Numbered from the stretch's first letter, positions 26,504 to 34,870 are shown. The stretch: DNA of 40,958 nucleotides from Pseudomonadota bacterium (GCA_017441205.1 JAFRYG010000039.1:1-40958), one strand, 5' to 3'. The notes: generated by a model from the letters alone, not told the origin. Numbers and translations: made by a program.

Positions 26504-28921
26504 TCAGTGACCGACAGACATGTTCAGAATCGGAAGCGTCACGGTCATCTGTGAATCGGGCGCCGAAATCAGCCGCTGTTCATGGGACCACTGCAGGCAT
26601 GCCACATTGTCGATCGAGCACGACGCATCAAAACAAATCATGTTCTCGTTCAAGACCTGAAGCAGCTGCTGGTGATTCGAAGAAACCACGGGGATCAGCG
26701 AAACGTAGTCAAACGATTCGGGCAAATCCGTATATTTGAGTTCCCCGGTTGCCTCAGGAAATGCAGGGAAGTCGCTGTTGGCCCAGTAATAAAGCTTTTC
26801 AACGACATTGTCATAGCTCTGGAATGAGGCCACCAGAAATGCAATTGGCGTCGAAATCGGCAGTTCGACCGACGGCACGTCCGGATCGTCGCCATCGGGA
26901 GGCACATCGGGATTGGACGGAGGCAGTTCCGGCTGCCCTTCCCGTTCATCCTGAATCACGCCGGATGTATAAGCATTCTTGATGTTCGAAAACTCGTTGA
27001 TACTCGCCACCAGAGCCGAACAAGGTTCATTCTGGCAAATCACTTTGGACGTCGTATAGGCATTGATCAGGGACGAATGTTCGACCAGCTCGCCCACCAG
27101 GGATGCGGTCATGCTTCCACCTGTGACATTGCCGGAACTATAGGCATTGCTCAGCGAGACGACTCTGAGCAGTCCGGCAATACCACCGACATGACTGTCC
27201 CCCAAAACTGCAGCATGAACGGCGACATTACTGATCTGGGAATTACTCGCAGATGCGACGAGGCCGCCGATATATTCTCCGGTCCCAGTGATCTGGTCAG
27301 GTGCAGAAATGGACGAAACCACGGCATTGTGGATCGTTCCCTTCGAAAACTCAGCCACGAGGCCGGCGGCCATTTCCCTGGCATCGATTGTTCCTTTGGA
27401 ATACTGAACATTGGACAATGTCGTTTCGTTGGCATTTGCAATCATTCCCGCCACATGGCTGTCACCCGCGAACGAAATCTGAACATGGATATTGTCCACT
27501 CTGGCCGAATCAGTATATCCGAACAATGCGACATCCGAAACCTCGGGATTTCCTAGCGTCAGAGCTTCCGTATGCTTTCCGGAAGTACGAATGGCATTGA
27601 TGACGACAGGCGACGTATCTTCGGAATTGAGTCTGTGACCGACGAAATTCCCGTCAAACGGATGAAGCTGTGTCCCGATTCCCACCCATTGCGATGCAGC
27701 GTCCTGGTCAAGGACTTCGCCGAGATTGATATTATCCACGACGATGAATGTCATGTTATCCACCGAGGAATTGATCGATCCATCGTTCCATCCATCGCGC
27801 AGTGCAATGAGTTCCTGGGCATTGGAAATGACACGGGCACAGACATCCGTCTCATTGATGGTATACAAAATAGCCTCACAGCCGCACTCATCCTCGACCG
27901 TTTTCCAGCGATTCTCGGGACAGGCGTCCAGACAATTGGGAATGCCGTCACCGTTGGAATCCGCAATATTTTTGCTGGAATCGGGCGTGCCGCAGCCACA
28001 GATACCGGGAGCTTTCTTTTTGGGATCTTCAGGACATTCGTCCAGGCAATCCGGCGTTCCATCCTTATCCTTATCAATTTTATCCGACACACCGCAGCCG
28101 CAGATCCCCGGTCTCGTTTTCTTTGGATCATCCGGGCAGAGGTCAATTTTGTCCGCAATACAGGTCGGCACTCCCGTCTCGGGTTCAAGGTCTGAATCAG
28201 AAACGTTGCATCCACAAATTCCGGGCAGTTTTTTATTGGGATCATTCGGGCAAAGATCGATATCGGCCTCGAGACAGTCCGGAATTTTATTATTGTCGAG
28301 GTCTTCGTCCGAAAATCCGCAGCCACAGACTCCCGGCATCGTCTTTTTGGGATCATCCGGACAAAGATCGACATTATCCCCCGAACAGATGGCATTGCCT
28401 TTGGCATCCACAACTTCCTTCATGCCGCAGCCACATGTTCCCGGCGCATTTTTGTCGGGATCGTCCGGACAAAGATCGATAAAGTCCTCGTAGATTTTAT
28501 CGACACAGTCCGGCAGACCATTGCCGTCCTTGTCGATATCATCGGGAACGCCGCAGCCGCAGATGCCAGGCAAGGTTTTGGCAGGATCATCCGGACAAAG
28601 ATCGAGATTTTCTTCGATACAATCCGGCAAACCATTTCGGTTGACATCGATATCGGGAGTTCCGCAGCCACAGATGCCCGGATCCGTCTTGAGGGGGTCG
28701 CGGGGACAAAGATCGATTGTCTTGTTCAGACGACATGTATAATCCCCCGCGACGATATCAAAAACATCGGGAACGCCGCAGCCGCACGCACCTGGCCGCA
28801 TTTTGGCCGGATCGTTGGGGCATTCGTCGTTCATCTCCTTTTCGGAGGGTTCAGAGTTACGGCATCCGGCCATAACCGTACAAACCAGCATCATTCCAAC
28901 CATCCAGTTCAAGCTGCGCAT
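26504..28921 (-). CDS. Lipoprotein with nine CGCG modules and GLUG-type repeats
   Basis: The start is ATG 28921, with GGAG upstream and a lipoprotein signal (MRSLNWMVGMMLVCTVMAGC, Cys20). The longer frame from 28960 has no signal at its front. The 805-residue product has nine modules of about 30-35 residues built as LCPDDPxKTxPGICGCGxxDxDxDxxGxPDC (about residues 30-345), a calcium-binding-like, disulfide-rich stalk. Next comes a beta-helix-like domain with GLUG-type repeats (IGGLVASASNSQISNVAV, VGGIAGLLRVVSLSNAYSSG) and a Pro/Asp/Glu linker. The C-terminal region has no recognised motif. GLUG repeats occur in adhesins and secreted proteases; no catalytic residues are seen here. An adhesin-like surface protein is inferred. 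Confidence 0.8.
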   Translation of the reverse strand: MRSLNWMVGMMLVCTVMAGCRNSEPSEKEMNDECPNDPAKMRPGACGCGVPDVFDIVAGDYTCRLNKTIDLCPRDPLKTDPGICGCGTPDIDVNRNGLPDCIEENLDLCPDDPAKTLPGICGCGVPDDIDKDGNGLPDCVDKIYEDFIDLCPDDPDKNAPGTCGCGMKEVVDAKGNAICSGDNVDLCPDDPKKTMPGVCGCGFSDEDLDNNKIPDCLEADIDLCPNDPNKKLPGICGCNVSDSDLEPETGVPTCIADKIDLCPDDPKKTRPGICGCGVSDKIDKDKDGTPDCLDECPEDPKKKAPGICGCGTPDSSKNIADSNGDGIPNCLDACPENRWKTVEDECGCEAILYTINETDVCARVISNAQELIALRDGWNDGSINSSVDNMTFIVVDNINLGEVLDQDAASQWVGIGTQLHPFDGNFVGHRLNSEDTSPVVINAIRTSGKHTEALTLGNPEVSDVALFGYTDSARVDNIHVQISFAGDSHVAGMIANANETTLSNVQYSKGTIDAREMAAGLVAEFSKGTIHNAVVSSISAPDQITGTGEYIGGLVASASNSQISNVAVHAAVLGDSHVGGIAGLLRVVSLSNAYSSGNVTGGSMTASLVGELVEHSSLINAYTTSKVICQNEPCSALVASINEFSNIKNAYTSGVIQDEREGQPELPPSNPDVPPDGDDPDVPSVELPISTPIAFLVASFQSYDNVVEKLYYWANSDFPAFPEATGELKYTDLPESFDYVSLIPVVSSNHQQLLQVLNENMICFDASCSIDNVACLQWSHEQRLISAPDSQMTVTLPILNMSVGH

Positions 28922-29032
28922 TTCGACTCTCCATTCCCCCAAAGCTGAGGCCATTATCATAGCAATCTATCTTATGAATTGGTAATGCTTAAATCAAATT
29001 CGTTTATGGTTAATAAATAGTGAATAGAGGTT

Positions 29033-29194
29033 AGAGACGTGTCACGACACGTCTGTACTGATGATTCCTGGGTTAATGCATTATTTAGAGACGTGTCACG
29101 ACACGTCTGTACTGATGATTTTTGGGTTAATGCATTATTTAGAGACGTGTCACGACACGTCTGTACTGATGATTCCTGGGTTAATGCATCATGC
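29033..29194 (+). repeat. Family C: three head-to-tail 54-bp units with an inverted-repeat core
   Basis: Units begin at 29033, 29087 and 29141 and are nearly identical. Each contains AGACGTGTC-AC-GACACGTCT followed by GTACTGATGATTCCTGGGTT. Single copies of the inverted-repeat core also occur near 13378-13401 and at 33362-33392. No spacers separate the units. The rest of the gap 28922-29275 holds only the heptamer array described next. Confidence 0.92.
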
Positions 29195-29278
29195 ATTCAC
29201 CATTATGCATTATGCATTCACCATTATGCATTCACCATTATGCATTATGCATTCACCATTATGCATTATGCATTACTA
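29195..29278 (+). repeat. Family D heptamer array, 12 units, running into the rsmA stop codon
   Basis: In-phase 7-mers ATTCACC and ATTATGC run from 29195 with no slip, ending with ATTACTA at 29272-29278. The last three bases of that unit (CTA) are the complement of the rsmA stop codon TAG. The order of the two unit types is itself nearly periodic. Confidence 0.92.
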
Positions 29279-30112
29279 ATCAATCACATTGAGAATGCGA
29301 ATAAAGTCCCTGAAGCTCAGAGCTTCGGCCCGAACCGTTGGTTCGAACCCGAGCTGCGAAAGCTTCTCAGCCCAGGCCGTTTTATCGAGTCCCAAATATC
29401 CGGCAAGGCTGTTCGAAAGCGTCTTGCGCCGAAGTGCAAACGCCGCATGGACCAAACGACGAAACCGCTGTTCATCTGCTTCGGAGAGCTCGCGTTTTCG
29501 CGGAACAAAACGAAGAACTGTGCTCGTCACTTTGGGTGCCGGTCGAAATGATTCCGGCAGAACATCCAGTACGTGCTCAATTTCGTGATAATACTGCCCA
29601 ACGACCGACAACGCACTGTAATGCTTCGAACCAGGCTTTGCGATAAAACGCTGTGCGACCTCTCGCTGAAACATCAGCACCATCCCCACCAGCGGCAAAT
29701 CAGCATCGATAAAACGAAAATAAATCTGAGATGCTACATTATAGGGCAAATTCGACACGAGAATCGCCCTTGCCTCTGCCTGTGAACAAAACTCCGGCAG
29801 CGGTTCGTTCAGCGCATCGCCATGAATGACACAGAACTCCGGCATTTCACCAAAAATGTTCTGAACATATTTTGCGCAGTGATCGTCTTTTTCCAGAACG
29901 GTAATCGGCAGTTCCAGACGGCACAGGGCTAGTGTCAAAGCACCTGCCCCCGGACCGATCTCCAGGATATGGAGAGGACGAAAATTATCGACCTCTCTTG
30001 CAATCGTCCGGGTGACATTTTCATCGATCAGAAAATTCTGCCCCAGGCTTTTTTTGAGCCGTCTCTGAAGGCCTTCGACCAGAGACTGCGGCGTTAAATC
30101 GAACCTGGTCAT
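29276..30112 (-). CDS. rsmA: 16S rRNA dimethyladenosine transferase
   Basis: This 278-residue KsgA/RsmA enzyme uses S-adenosylmethionine to dimethylate two adjacent adenosines near the 3' end of 16S rRNA during small-subunit maturation. KSLGQNFLID at the N-terminus, the SAM-binding EIGPGAGALT (51-60), the acidic GDAL and the catalytic NLPYN (121-125) are all present. The C-terminal helical domain is complete. The start codon overlaps the stop of the upstream gene in ATGA, so translation is probably coupled. The stop codon lies in the last unit of a heptamer array, so the array has reached but not eroded the gene end. Confidence 0.97.
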   Translation of the reverse strand: MTRFDLTPQSLVEGLQRRLKKSLGQNFLIDENVTRTIAREVDNFRPLHILEIGPGAGALTLALCRLELPITVLEKDDHCAKYVQNIFGEMPEFCVIHGDALNEPLPEFCSQAEARAILVSNLPYNVASQIYFRFIDADLPLVGMVLMFQREVAQRFIAKPGSKHYSALSVVGQYYHEIEHVLDVLPESFRPAPKVTSTVLRFVPRKRELSEADEQRFRRLVHAAFALRRKTLSNSLAGYLGLDKTAWAEKLSQLGFEPTVRAEALSFRDFIRILNVID

Positions 30113-31089
30113 GAGTCGCGGCGCCGGCGAATGCTGATCCCCAGCCCAGCCAGAAGAGCCATCAATGCACCCGCTGCCGGAGCCGATGTATTATTGGCCA
30201 ACGGAGCTGCACTGCACTTCGACTTGGCTACTGCAGGAATGTTGAATGAGGTCACTTCCTTATTTTTCACCTCGAAGGTCGAAACTTCCGCATCAGCCGA
30301 TCCTCCCAGCTTGACCTGATAGGTACCCACGGGCAGATCAAGCTCATGCGGACAGACGTATTCATCTGTCGTACCATCCGGTCTTGTCAGATAGAATTTC
30401 GATGCATTTCTCGGACATATAATCCGCGCAGTACCTTTTTCCACGACCTTTTTGAGTCTGGGAATTTTGACGGTGGCACCCGTTCCTTCGGCAGCCGTTA
30501 CGGTTTCTTTTCGCGGCATAAATCCGTCTCTCGAAGCCATGAACGAATACACACCCGGCATAACTTTGCCATAGAACGGACACTTGATCGTCGAAATATC
30601 GCCCATTCCCGTTACGGAAAGCTGCATATCCGGCTCTTCACAAGTCACTTCAAGCGTCACGACTTCACCGCATTTGGCATTAACATCCTTGAAATACTTC
30701 TTCAGATCCTTGTAAACGGCCGCATTTTCTTTCTGATATTCGGGAGAACGCTGCATCAGATTGTCGAAATGATAGTAAGCATTCGGACAATCTCCGGTCA
30801 GCTGATAGACATGCCCGATCGTGAGCTCAGTATAGGCATCGGTCGTACATATGGCCATGGCTTCCAGACCGAGCTGAAGTGCCTCATCATATTTCTTTTC
30901 CTGAGCCGCTTCAGCACTTCTGCCCGACAGCTCAAAAAACTTCATGCTGTCCTGTTCAGACAGCGTATTGCAATCGATCTCAGGACGTCCAGCCAATACC
31001 ATCGCAGGACTGAGCGCAATCACAAGGCCACTCACACCAGCTGCAAGCAGCCGAATTGCCCGTTTATGTATATTCAGCTCATGATTCAT
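30109..31089 (-). CDS. Secreted TPR/PEGA-like protein with MYXO-CTERM-like tail
   Basis: This 326-residue protein starts behind AAGGAG. The signal peptide ends near AMVLAG. A helical region with TPR-like spacing follows (AEAAQEKKYDEALQLGLEAM, about 50-125). Next come two PEGA-type beta segments (VMPGVYSFMASRDGFMP and LPVGTYQVKLGG). The C-terminus reads Cys, AANNTS-like (KCSAAPLANNTS), a hydrophobic helix and IRRRRDS. That tail closely resembles the end of the 13549 protein and MYXO-CTERM sorting signals, so transfer to the surface is inferred. It is the first gene of a two-gene operon with rsmA, an unusual partner. Confidence 0.75.
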   Translation of the reverse strand: MNHELNIHKRAIRLLAAGVSGLVIALSPAMVLAGRPEIDCNTLSEQDSMKFFELSGRSAEAAQEKKYDEALQLGLEAMAICTTDAYTELTIGHVYQLTGDCPNAYYHFDNLMQRSPEYQKENAAVYKDLKKYFKDVNAKCGEVVTLEVTCEEPDMQLSVTGMGDISTIKCPFYGKVMPGVYSFMASRDGFMPRKETVTAAEGTGATVKIPRLKKVVEKGTARIICPRNASKFYLTRPDGTTDEYVCPHELDLPVGTYQVKLGGSADAEVSTFEVKNKEVTSFNIPAVAKSKCSAAPLANNTSAPAAGALMALLAGLGISIRRRRDS

Positions 31090-31143
31090 ATTATGACTCC
31101 TTCAAATCGACAAACCTTCGTACTAGGCATCTGCTTCGATCCT

Positions 31144-31172
31144 GTTATTGTTCAAAAACAAACACATGTCAA
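31144..31172 (-). promoter_or_regulatory. Sigma-70 promoter of the PEGA-like/rsmA operon
   Basis: On the minus strand a perfect TTGACA (31172-31167), 17 bases, and AATAAC (31149-31144, four of six consensus positions). The mRNA would start about 45 bases before the ATG at 31089. Confidence 0.6.
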
Positions 31173-31205
31173 GGATGCGACCTGTTATATCACTATCATA
31201 AGTGC

Positions 31206-31263
31206 GTCTATTTCTGCGAAATACGCCGCACGGCTTCGGCTATGGCCCTGCGGGCCATACGCC
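31206..31263 (-). repeat. Two family B bulged-G hairpins at the 3' end of the Pro/Ser-rich lipoprotein gene
   Basis: Read on the minus strand, copy 13 (31263-31238) is GGC, unpaired G, TATGGCCC-GCA-GGGCCATA, GCC. Copy 12 (31227-31206) has inner TATTTC-GCA-GAAATA with the G before TAT and a weak outer stem. They lie 16 bases beyond the stop of the gene at 31279, in the space before the next operon's promoter. Confidence 0.75.
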
Positions 31264-31278
31264 TCAGCATCCATTTTA

Positions 31279-31992
31279 TTAACGCCCGCAATACCCGACA
31301 TTATGCCCGTTGTTGGCACGAACATTCTGATTCATGATGCAGCGTTCACCGCTGCTGCAGTCGGAATCCCTGGTGCACGAACGCTGTGAATTATTATTCG
31401 TGCTCGGACGCGATACCGACGGACTCGAATTGCTGTCACTCGGACGCGATACCGTCACACCGGCACTCCCCGAAGAACTCGGACGCGATACTGCCACATT
31501 CGACTGATTGCTGGCGGAACTCGGACGCGATACTGCATTATTGCTCACCGCCTGGTTGCTGCCTGCCGTGGAAGATGTCTGGTACACGACATTGGGATTC
31601 ACCTGATTGTTACTGGCTGCCGGCGCGGGCTGTGAAGGCCTTGCCGAAGACGCCGGAGGCGGGGGCGGCGTAGCCGGACGCGCCGGCGTAACCGGCGTAA
31701 CCGTCACGGAATGCGAGTAGCTCGTCGAGTATGCCTGGCTGCCAGCCGATCTTACAGTCGTCGTCGTCGTATACGAAACATGCGGATTCCTGACGTCAGG
31801 ACGCGGATAAGGCGTGGGATTCACGGCAACGACCGGCGGCGGAGCCGGATGACCGGAAACATAGGCCGGACCATAGGACGGACGCGGTGTCACCACCGTT
31901 TTTACGCCGCTGTCGTAGGTCGAAACACAGCCGCTCAGCATGAAAGCCACTAAAACAGCCGAAATACCCGAAATGCTCTTGATGATATTCAT
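31279..31992 (-). CDS. Pro/Ser-rich lipoprotein with C-terminal disulfide motif
   Basis: The ATG at 31992 is chosen because AGGAG lies seven bases upstream and MNIIKSISGISAVLVAFMLSGC is a lipoprotein signal (Cys22). The longer frame reaches back through a heptamer repeat and is not coding. The mature part of the 237-residue protein is low complexity: Pro-rich (SGHPAPPPVVAVNPTPYPRP), Thr/Ser-rich, then repeated SRPSS blocks. The last 35 residues form CTRDSDCSSGERCIMNQN...GYC, a small disulfide motif common in myxobacterial secreted proteins. A flexible wall- or surface-spanning tether is inferred. Confidence 0.7.
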   Translation of the reverse strand: MNIIKSISGISAVLVAFMLSGCVSTYDSGVKTVVTPRPSYGPAYVSGHPAPPPVVAVNPTPYPRPDVRNPHVSYTTTTTVRSAGSQAYSTSYSHSVTVTPVTPARPATPPPPPASSARPSQPAPAASNNQVNPNVVYQTSSTAGSNQAVSNNAVSRPSSASNQSNVAVSRPSSSGSAGVTVSRPSDSNSSPSVSRPSTNNNSQRSCTRDSDCSSGERCIMNQNVRANNGHNVGYCGR

Positions 31993-32115
31993 AACTCTTC
32001 TCCTAAGGGAAAGTGTTCGCTTTAATTTCACCCCATTGAGACAAAAACGCAAAATAAATGCCAAAAAATTTGAACAATGTTTAACCGACGTGGAGCTTAG
32101 AGTGAGCTGGAGCTT

Positions 32116-32229
32116 AGTTGGAAGTTGGAAGTTGGAAGTTAATTCTCTGTTTACCCAATTCTTTAGCAAGTACCTTTGTGGCTGCACACATCTCAACTCA
32201 TAACTCACAACTTCCAACTCACAATTCAA
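32116..32229 (+). repeat. Family D heptamer array with conserved 30-base core
   Basis: AGTTGGA repeats in phase from 32116 (three units). The core at 32150-32179 shares 26 of 30 bases with 19537-19566. Then AACTCAT AACTCAC AACTTCC AACTCAC AATTCAA run in phase from 32195 to 32229. AGTTGGA read on the other strand gives the AACTTCC-type unit, so the two sides are the same heptamer inverted. Confidence 0.75.
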
Positions 32230-32275
32230 AATGAGCCTGAAGTGGTGAATACACTCTCAAAGCGCAAAGCTCATA

Positions 32276-32605
32276 TTAAAACTCCGATGCGATCAGCGTC
32301 GTCTTGAGCGTATAGGTTTCACCCGGCTGAATATACTCAAGCGTCGTGCGAAACGTATAGTACCCCTCGCACATAATCGCGATGCGACGCGTCCCTGCCT
32401 GCAGCATCAGCGGCACTTCAGCCGTATTCTGGGCACTGCCCATCGCTGCATCATCCACAATGATGACGGCATTCTTGGGCGTAACATCGACAAAAAGCTG
32501 GAAATTGGCTTCGCTGGCCGGCATCGTCACACTCGACGAACACCCGGAACCACAGACAGCCACAAACAATCCCAGCACAAAAATCAGGACGGATATTGGT
32601 TTCAT
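32276..32605 (-). CDS. Small PEGA-domain lipoprotein
   Basis: This 109-residue protein has the lipoprotein signal MKPISVLIFVLGLFVAVCGSGC (Cys22). The rest is one PEGA-like beta domain: VDVTPKNAVIIVDDAAMG, LMLQAGTRRIAIMCEGYYTF, IQPGETYTLKTTL. PEGA domains are found in surface and S-layer-associated proteins. It lies 60 bases after the MBL-fold gene on the same strand and may be the last gene of that transcript. The ribosome site is weak. Confidence 0.75.
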   Translation of the reverse strand: MKPISVLIFVLGLFVAVCGSGCSSSVTMPASEANFQLFVDVTPKNAVIIVDDAAMGSAQNTAEVPLMLQAGTRRIAIMCEGYYTFRTTLEYIQPGETYTLKTTLIASEF

Positions 32606-32665
32606 CTGGCAAATCCAAATAACAAAACTGCCGGTACATTGCCCGGATCAACGGCAGAACACATA

Positions 32666-33346
32666 TCAGCGCCAACGATCGACCCGAAGGTAAAAATTGG
32701 ACGCCTTTTCATTCCCCATCGTCGAATATTTGCCGTGCCCCGGCAAAATCTGAACATCATCCGGAATGGTTTGTATGAGAAAATCCAAAGACTTCCGCAA
32801 CTCAGATCCGGAACCGCCCTCAAAATCCGTCCGTCCGACACTGCCCTTAAAGAGGGTATCCCCCGTAAACAGAATTTTTTCTTCCGGAATATAAAAACAA
32901 ACGCCTCCGGGGGTATGGCCCGGCGTCAAAAATGACCTGAGCTGAATCCTGCCCAGCGAAAATTCAGGTTCCGTCATCAGATCCTGTTCCAGCTTCGGCA
33001 TGCTGCGAACCGGAACGCCGAACATCGCGCACATATCGGGCGTCGCATCGACGACGGGCTGATCAAATGAGTGATACATTACTTTCGCACCGGGAAGTGA
33101 CTTTTTCAATCCATCTGCGCCATAGATATGATCGATATGGGTATGGGTAAACAGCATGCAGCGCACGTCGGCCTTTTCCGTGCGCAGTGCACTCAAAAGC
33201 GTTTCCTCCTCACCACCGGGATCTATGACTGCCGTCTCAAGCGTCTTTTTGCAGATTAAAAAATAAGTATTCACGCCAAAAGACCCGATATTATGGCGGA
33301 CTATCTTTACATTACAGGTTTCGAATTCATCGACAAAATGGAGCAT
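32666..33346 (-). CDS. MBL-fold metallohydrolase (glyoxalase II-like)
   Basis: The start is placed at ATG 33346 (MLHFVDEFETCNVKIVRHNIG). The frame opens further to 33394, but those 16 residues are encoded by a family C repeat. The 226-residue protein has the zinc-binding HTHIDH (His68, His70, Asp72, His73), the later GHTPGGVCFY, the bridging Asp in LFTGDTLFKGSVGRTDF, and LPGHGKYS. This is the hydroxyacylglutathione-hydrolase-like branch; the substrate is unknown. It lies in a probable operon, 66 bases after the nucleoside phosphorylase. Confidence 0.9.
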   Translation of the reverse strand: MLHFVDEFETCNVKIVRHNIGSFGVNTYFLICKKTLETAVIDPGGEEETLLSALRTEKADVRCMLFTHTHIDHIYGADGLKKSLPGAKVMYHSFDQPVVDATPDMCAMFGVPVRSMPKLEQDLMTEPEFSLGRIQLRSFLTPGHTPGGVCFYIPEEKILFTGDTLFKGSVGRTDFEGGSGSELRKSLDFLIQTIPDDVQILPGHGKYSTMGNEKASNFYLRVDRWR

Positions 33347-33361
33347 ATTCTTCTCTATGCA

Positions 33362-33392
33362 GACAGAGGACGTGTCACGACACGTCTCTGTC
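33362..33392 (-). repeat. Family C inverted repeat between two operon genes
   Basis: GACAGA, one unpaired G, GACGTGTC-AC-GACACGTC and TCTGTC form a two-part stem. It fills the space between the stop of the phosphorylase gene and the start of the MBL-fold gene. It creates an upstream ATG in frame with the latter. Confidence 0.8.
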
Positions 33393-33412
33393 ATGATATC
33401 ATCAAACGGGAT

Positions 33413-34717
33413 TTAACGGCGAATATCACGAACGAGTTCATTCGCTTTGGGTTCACTGGCATCGATAGTAATCGATTCGATCAGCATTGCGCATGCCTCT
33501 TCGCACTTCTTTTCGTCTTTGTAATAGACGTTAAAGAGGGCGTCGCCAGCATTGACCTTATCGCCAATTTTGTGAAGAACTTCAAGCCCGACGCTGTGAT
33601 CGACGGGAGCCCCTGCGACTGCGCGGCCTGCGCCGAGAATGCAGCCTGCCTTTCCGACCTGCTCGCAATTAAATGCAGAAACATAGCCATCGCGAGGCGC
33701 TTTGACCTTGACGACATCCTTAGCGATTTTGAGGATGGAATAATCATCGACGGCTCTGGCATCACCGCCCTGGGCCGCAATATTTTTGCGCAATTGTTCG
33801 AGAGCACGTCCGGATTTGATCGATTTTTCGAGTTCGTCGCGGGCATCATCGTTCGAAATCTTCTTGGCCATCGCGAGCATCTCGGTGCCCAGCGTATAGC
33901 AAATATGGGCATAATCCTTCGGGGCATTGCCCTTGAGCATTTCGACGGCTTCGATGAATTCATTGGCGTTGCCGACGGCGACGCCGAGCGGTTGATCCAT
34001 ACTGGTAATGCACGCACGAACATCACAATTCATCGCGCGCCCGATGCTGATCATCGTATCGGCGAGTTCCACGGCATTTTCCTGGGTCTTCATAAAGGCC
34101 CCCGAACCGACCTTTACATCCAGTACCAGTCCATTGAGTCCCACCGACAGCTTCTTGCTCATGATCGATGCCGCAATCAGCGGAATCGAAGGCACAGTTC
34201 CGGTCACATCGCGAAGGGCATAAAAGATCTTATCGGCCGGAACGAGCGTTCCCGTCTGTCCGGTGATGACGTATCCCGCCTTATCGATGCCGGCTTCAAT
34301 TTCAGCTTCCGTCAAATCGACGCGGAATCCCGACACGGATTCGAGTTTGTCCAGCGTTCCGCCCGTATGTCCCAGACCGCGCCCCGAAATCATCGGAATC
34401 ACCGGACCACAGGCCGCAACCATCGGCGCAAGCGTCAGGGAAACCTTGTCGCCGACACCACCCGTGGAATGTTTGTCGACCTTATATTTGCCCTGCAGGG
34501 ATTTGAGAGAAAGCGTATCGCCGCTGTAGAGCATCGCCTGCGTATAGGCAACGAGCTCTTTGGGAAGCATTCCCTTAAAAAAGACAGCCATCAAAAACGC
34601 TGCCGTCTGGTACTCAGGAACTTCCTTGCGTACAACAGCATCGACAAACTCCTTGATGTCTGCTGCAGCAATTTCCTTACCATCCCGTTTCTGTTCAATA
34701 AGATCAACGACGCGCAT
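33413..34717 (-). CDS. deoA: Pyrimidine-nucleoside / thymidine phosphorylase
   Basis: The start ATG 34717 follows AAAGGAG. The 434-residue enzyme splits thymidine or uridine with phosphate in nucleoside salvage in the cytoplasm. Family landmarks are MRVVDLIEQKRDG at the start, DKHSTGGVGDKVSL (phosphate loop), SGRGLGHTGGTLDKLES, KLSVGLNGLVLDVKVGSGAFM, and a C-terminal alpha/beta domain. Whether it is thymidine-specific (deoA) or broader (pdp) cannot be decided by eye. The upstream frame to 34777 is non-coding. It heads a likely three-gene transcript. Confidence 0.93.
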   Translation of the reverse strand: MRVVDLIEQKRDGKEIAAADIKEFVDAVVRKEVPEYQTAAFLMAVFFKGMLPKELVAYTQAMLYSGDTLSLKSLQGKYKVDKHSTGGVGDKVSLTLAPMVAACGPVIPMISGRGLGHTGGTLDKLESVSGFRVDLTEAEIEAGIDKAGYVITGQTGTLVPADKIFYALRDVTGTVPSIPLIAASIMSKKLSVGLNGLVLDVKVGSGAFMKTQENAVELADTMISIGRAMNCDVRACITSMDQPLGVAVGNANEFIEAVEMLKGNAPKDYAHICYTLGTEMLAMAKKISNDDARDELEKSIKSGRALEQLRKNIAAQGGDARAVDDYSILKIAKDVVKVKAPRDGYVSAFNCEQVGKAGCILGAGRAVAGAPVDHSVGLEVLHKIGDKVNAGDALFNVYYKDEKKCEEACAMLIESITIDASEPKANELVRDIRR

Positions 34718-34870
34718 GATTTCTCCTTTGTTCGGCCAGATTTGACGTTTCCCATGACGGAACAGCATGCCCTCCATGCCTATCCCGCAAAGACCAAATG
34801 ACTTTTCTGTAAAACCCGTTTACAGCCATATATAGACCAATAATCTATCATGGAGTCCGTTGTTTTATCA

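Noticed and set aside
29033..29278. Possible CRISPR array
   Set aside because: The 54-bp units are directly adjacent with no unique spacers, and the following 7-mers are too short. No cas genes are present.
31993..32229. N-terminal extension of the Pro/Ser-rich lipoprotein
   Set aside because: The extension crosses a heptamer array, and the internal ATG at 31992 has the AGGAG site and lipoprotein signal.
33293..34801. 502-residue plus-strand open frame
   Set aside because: It lies fully antisense to the nucleoside phosphorylase and the MBL-fold start region, both of which have clear catalytic motifs.
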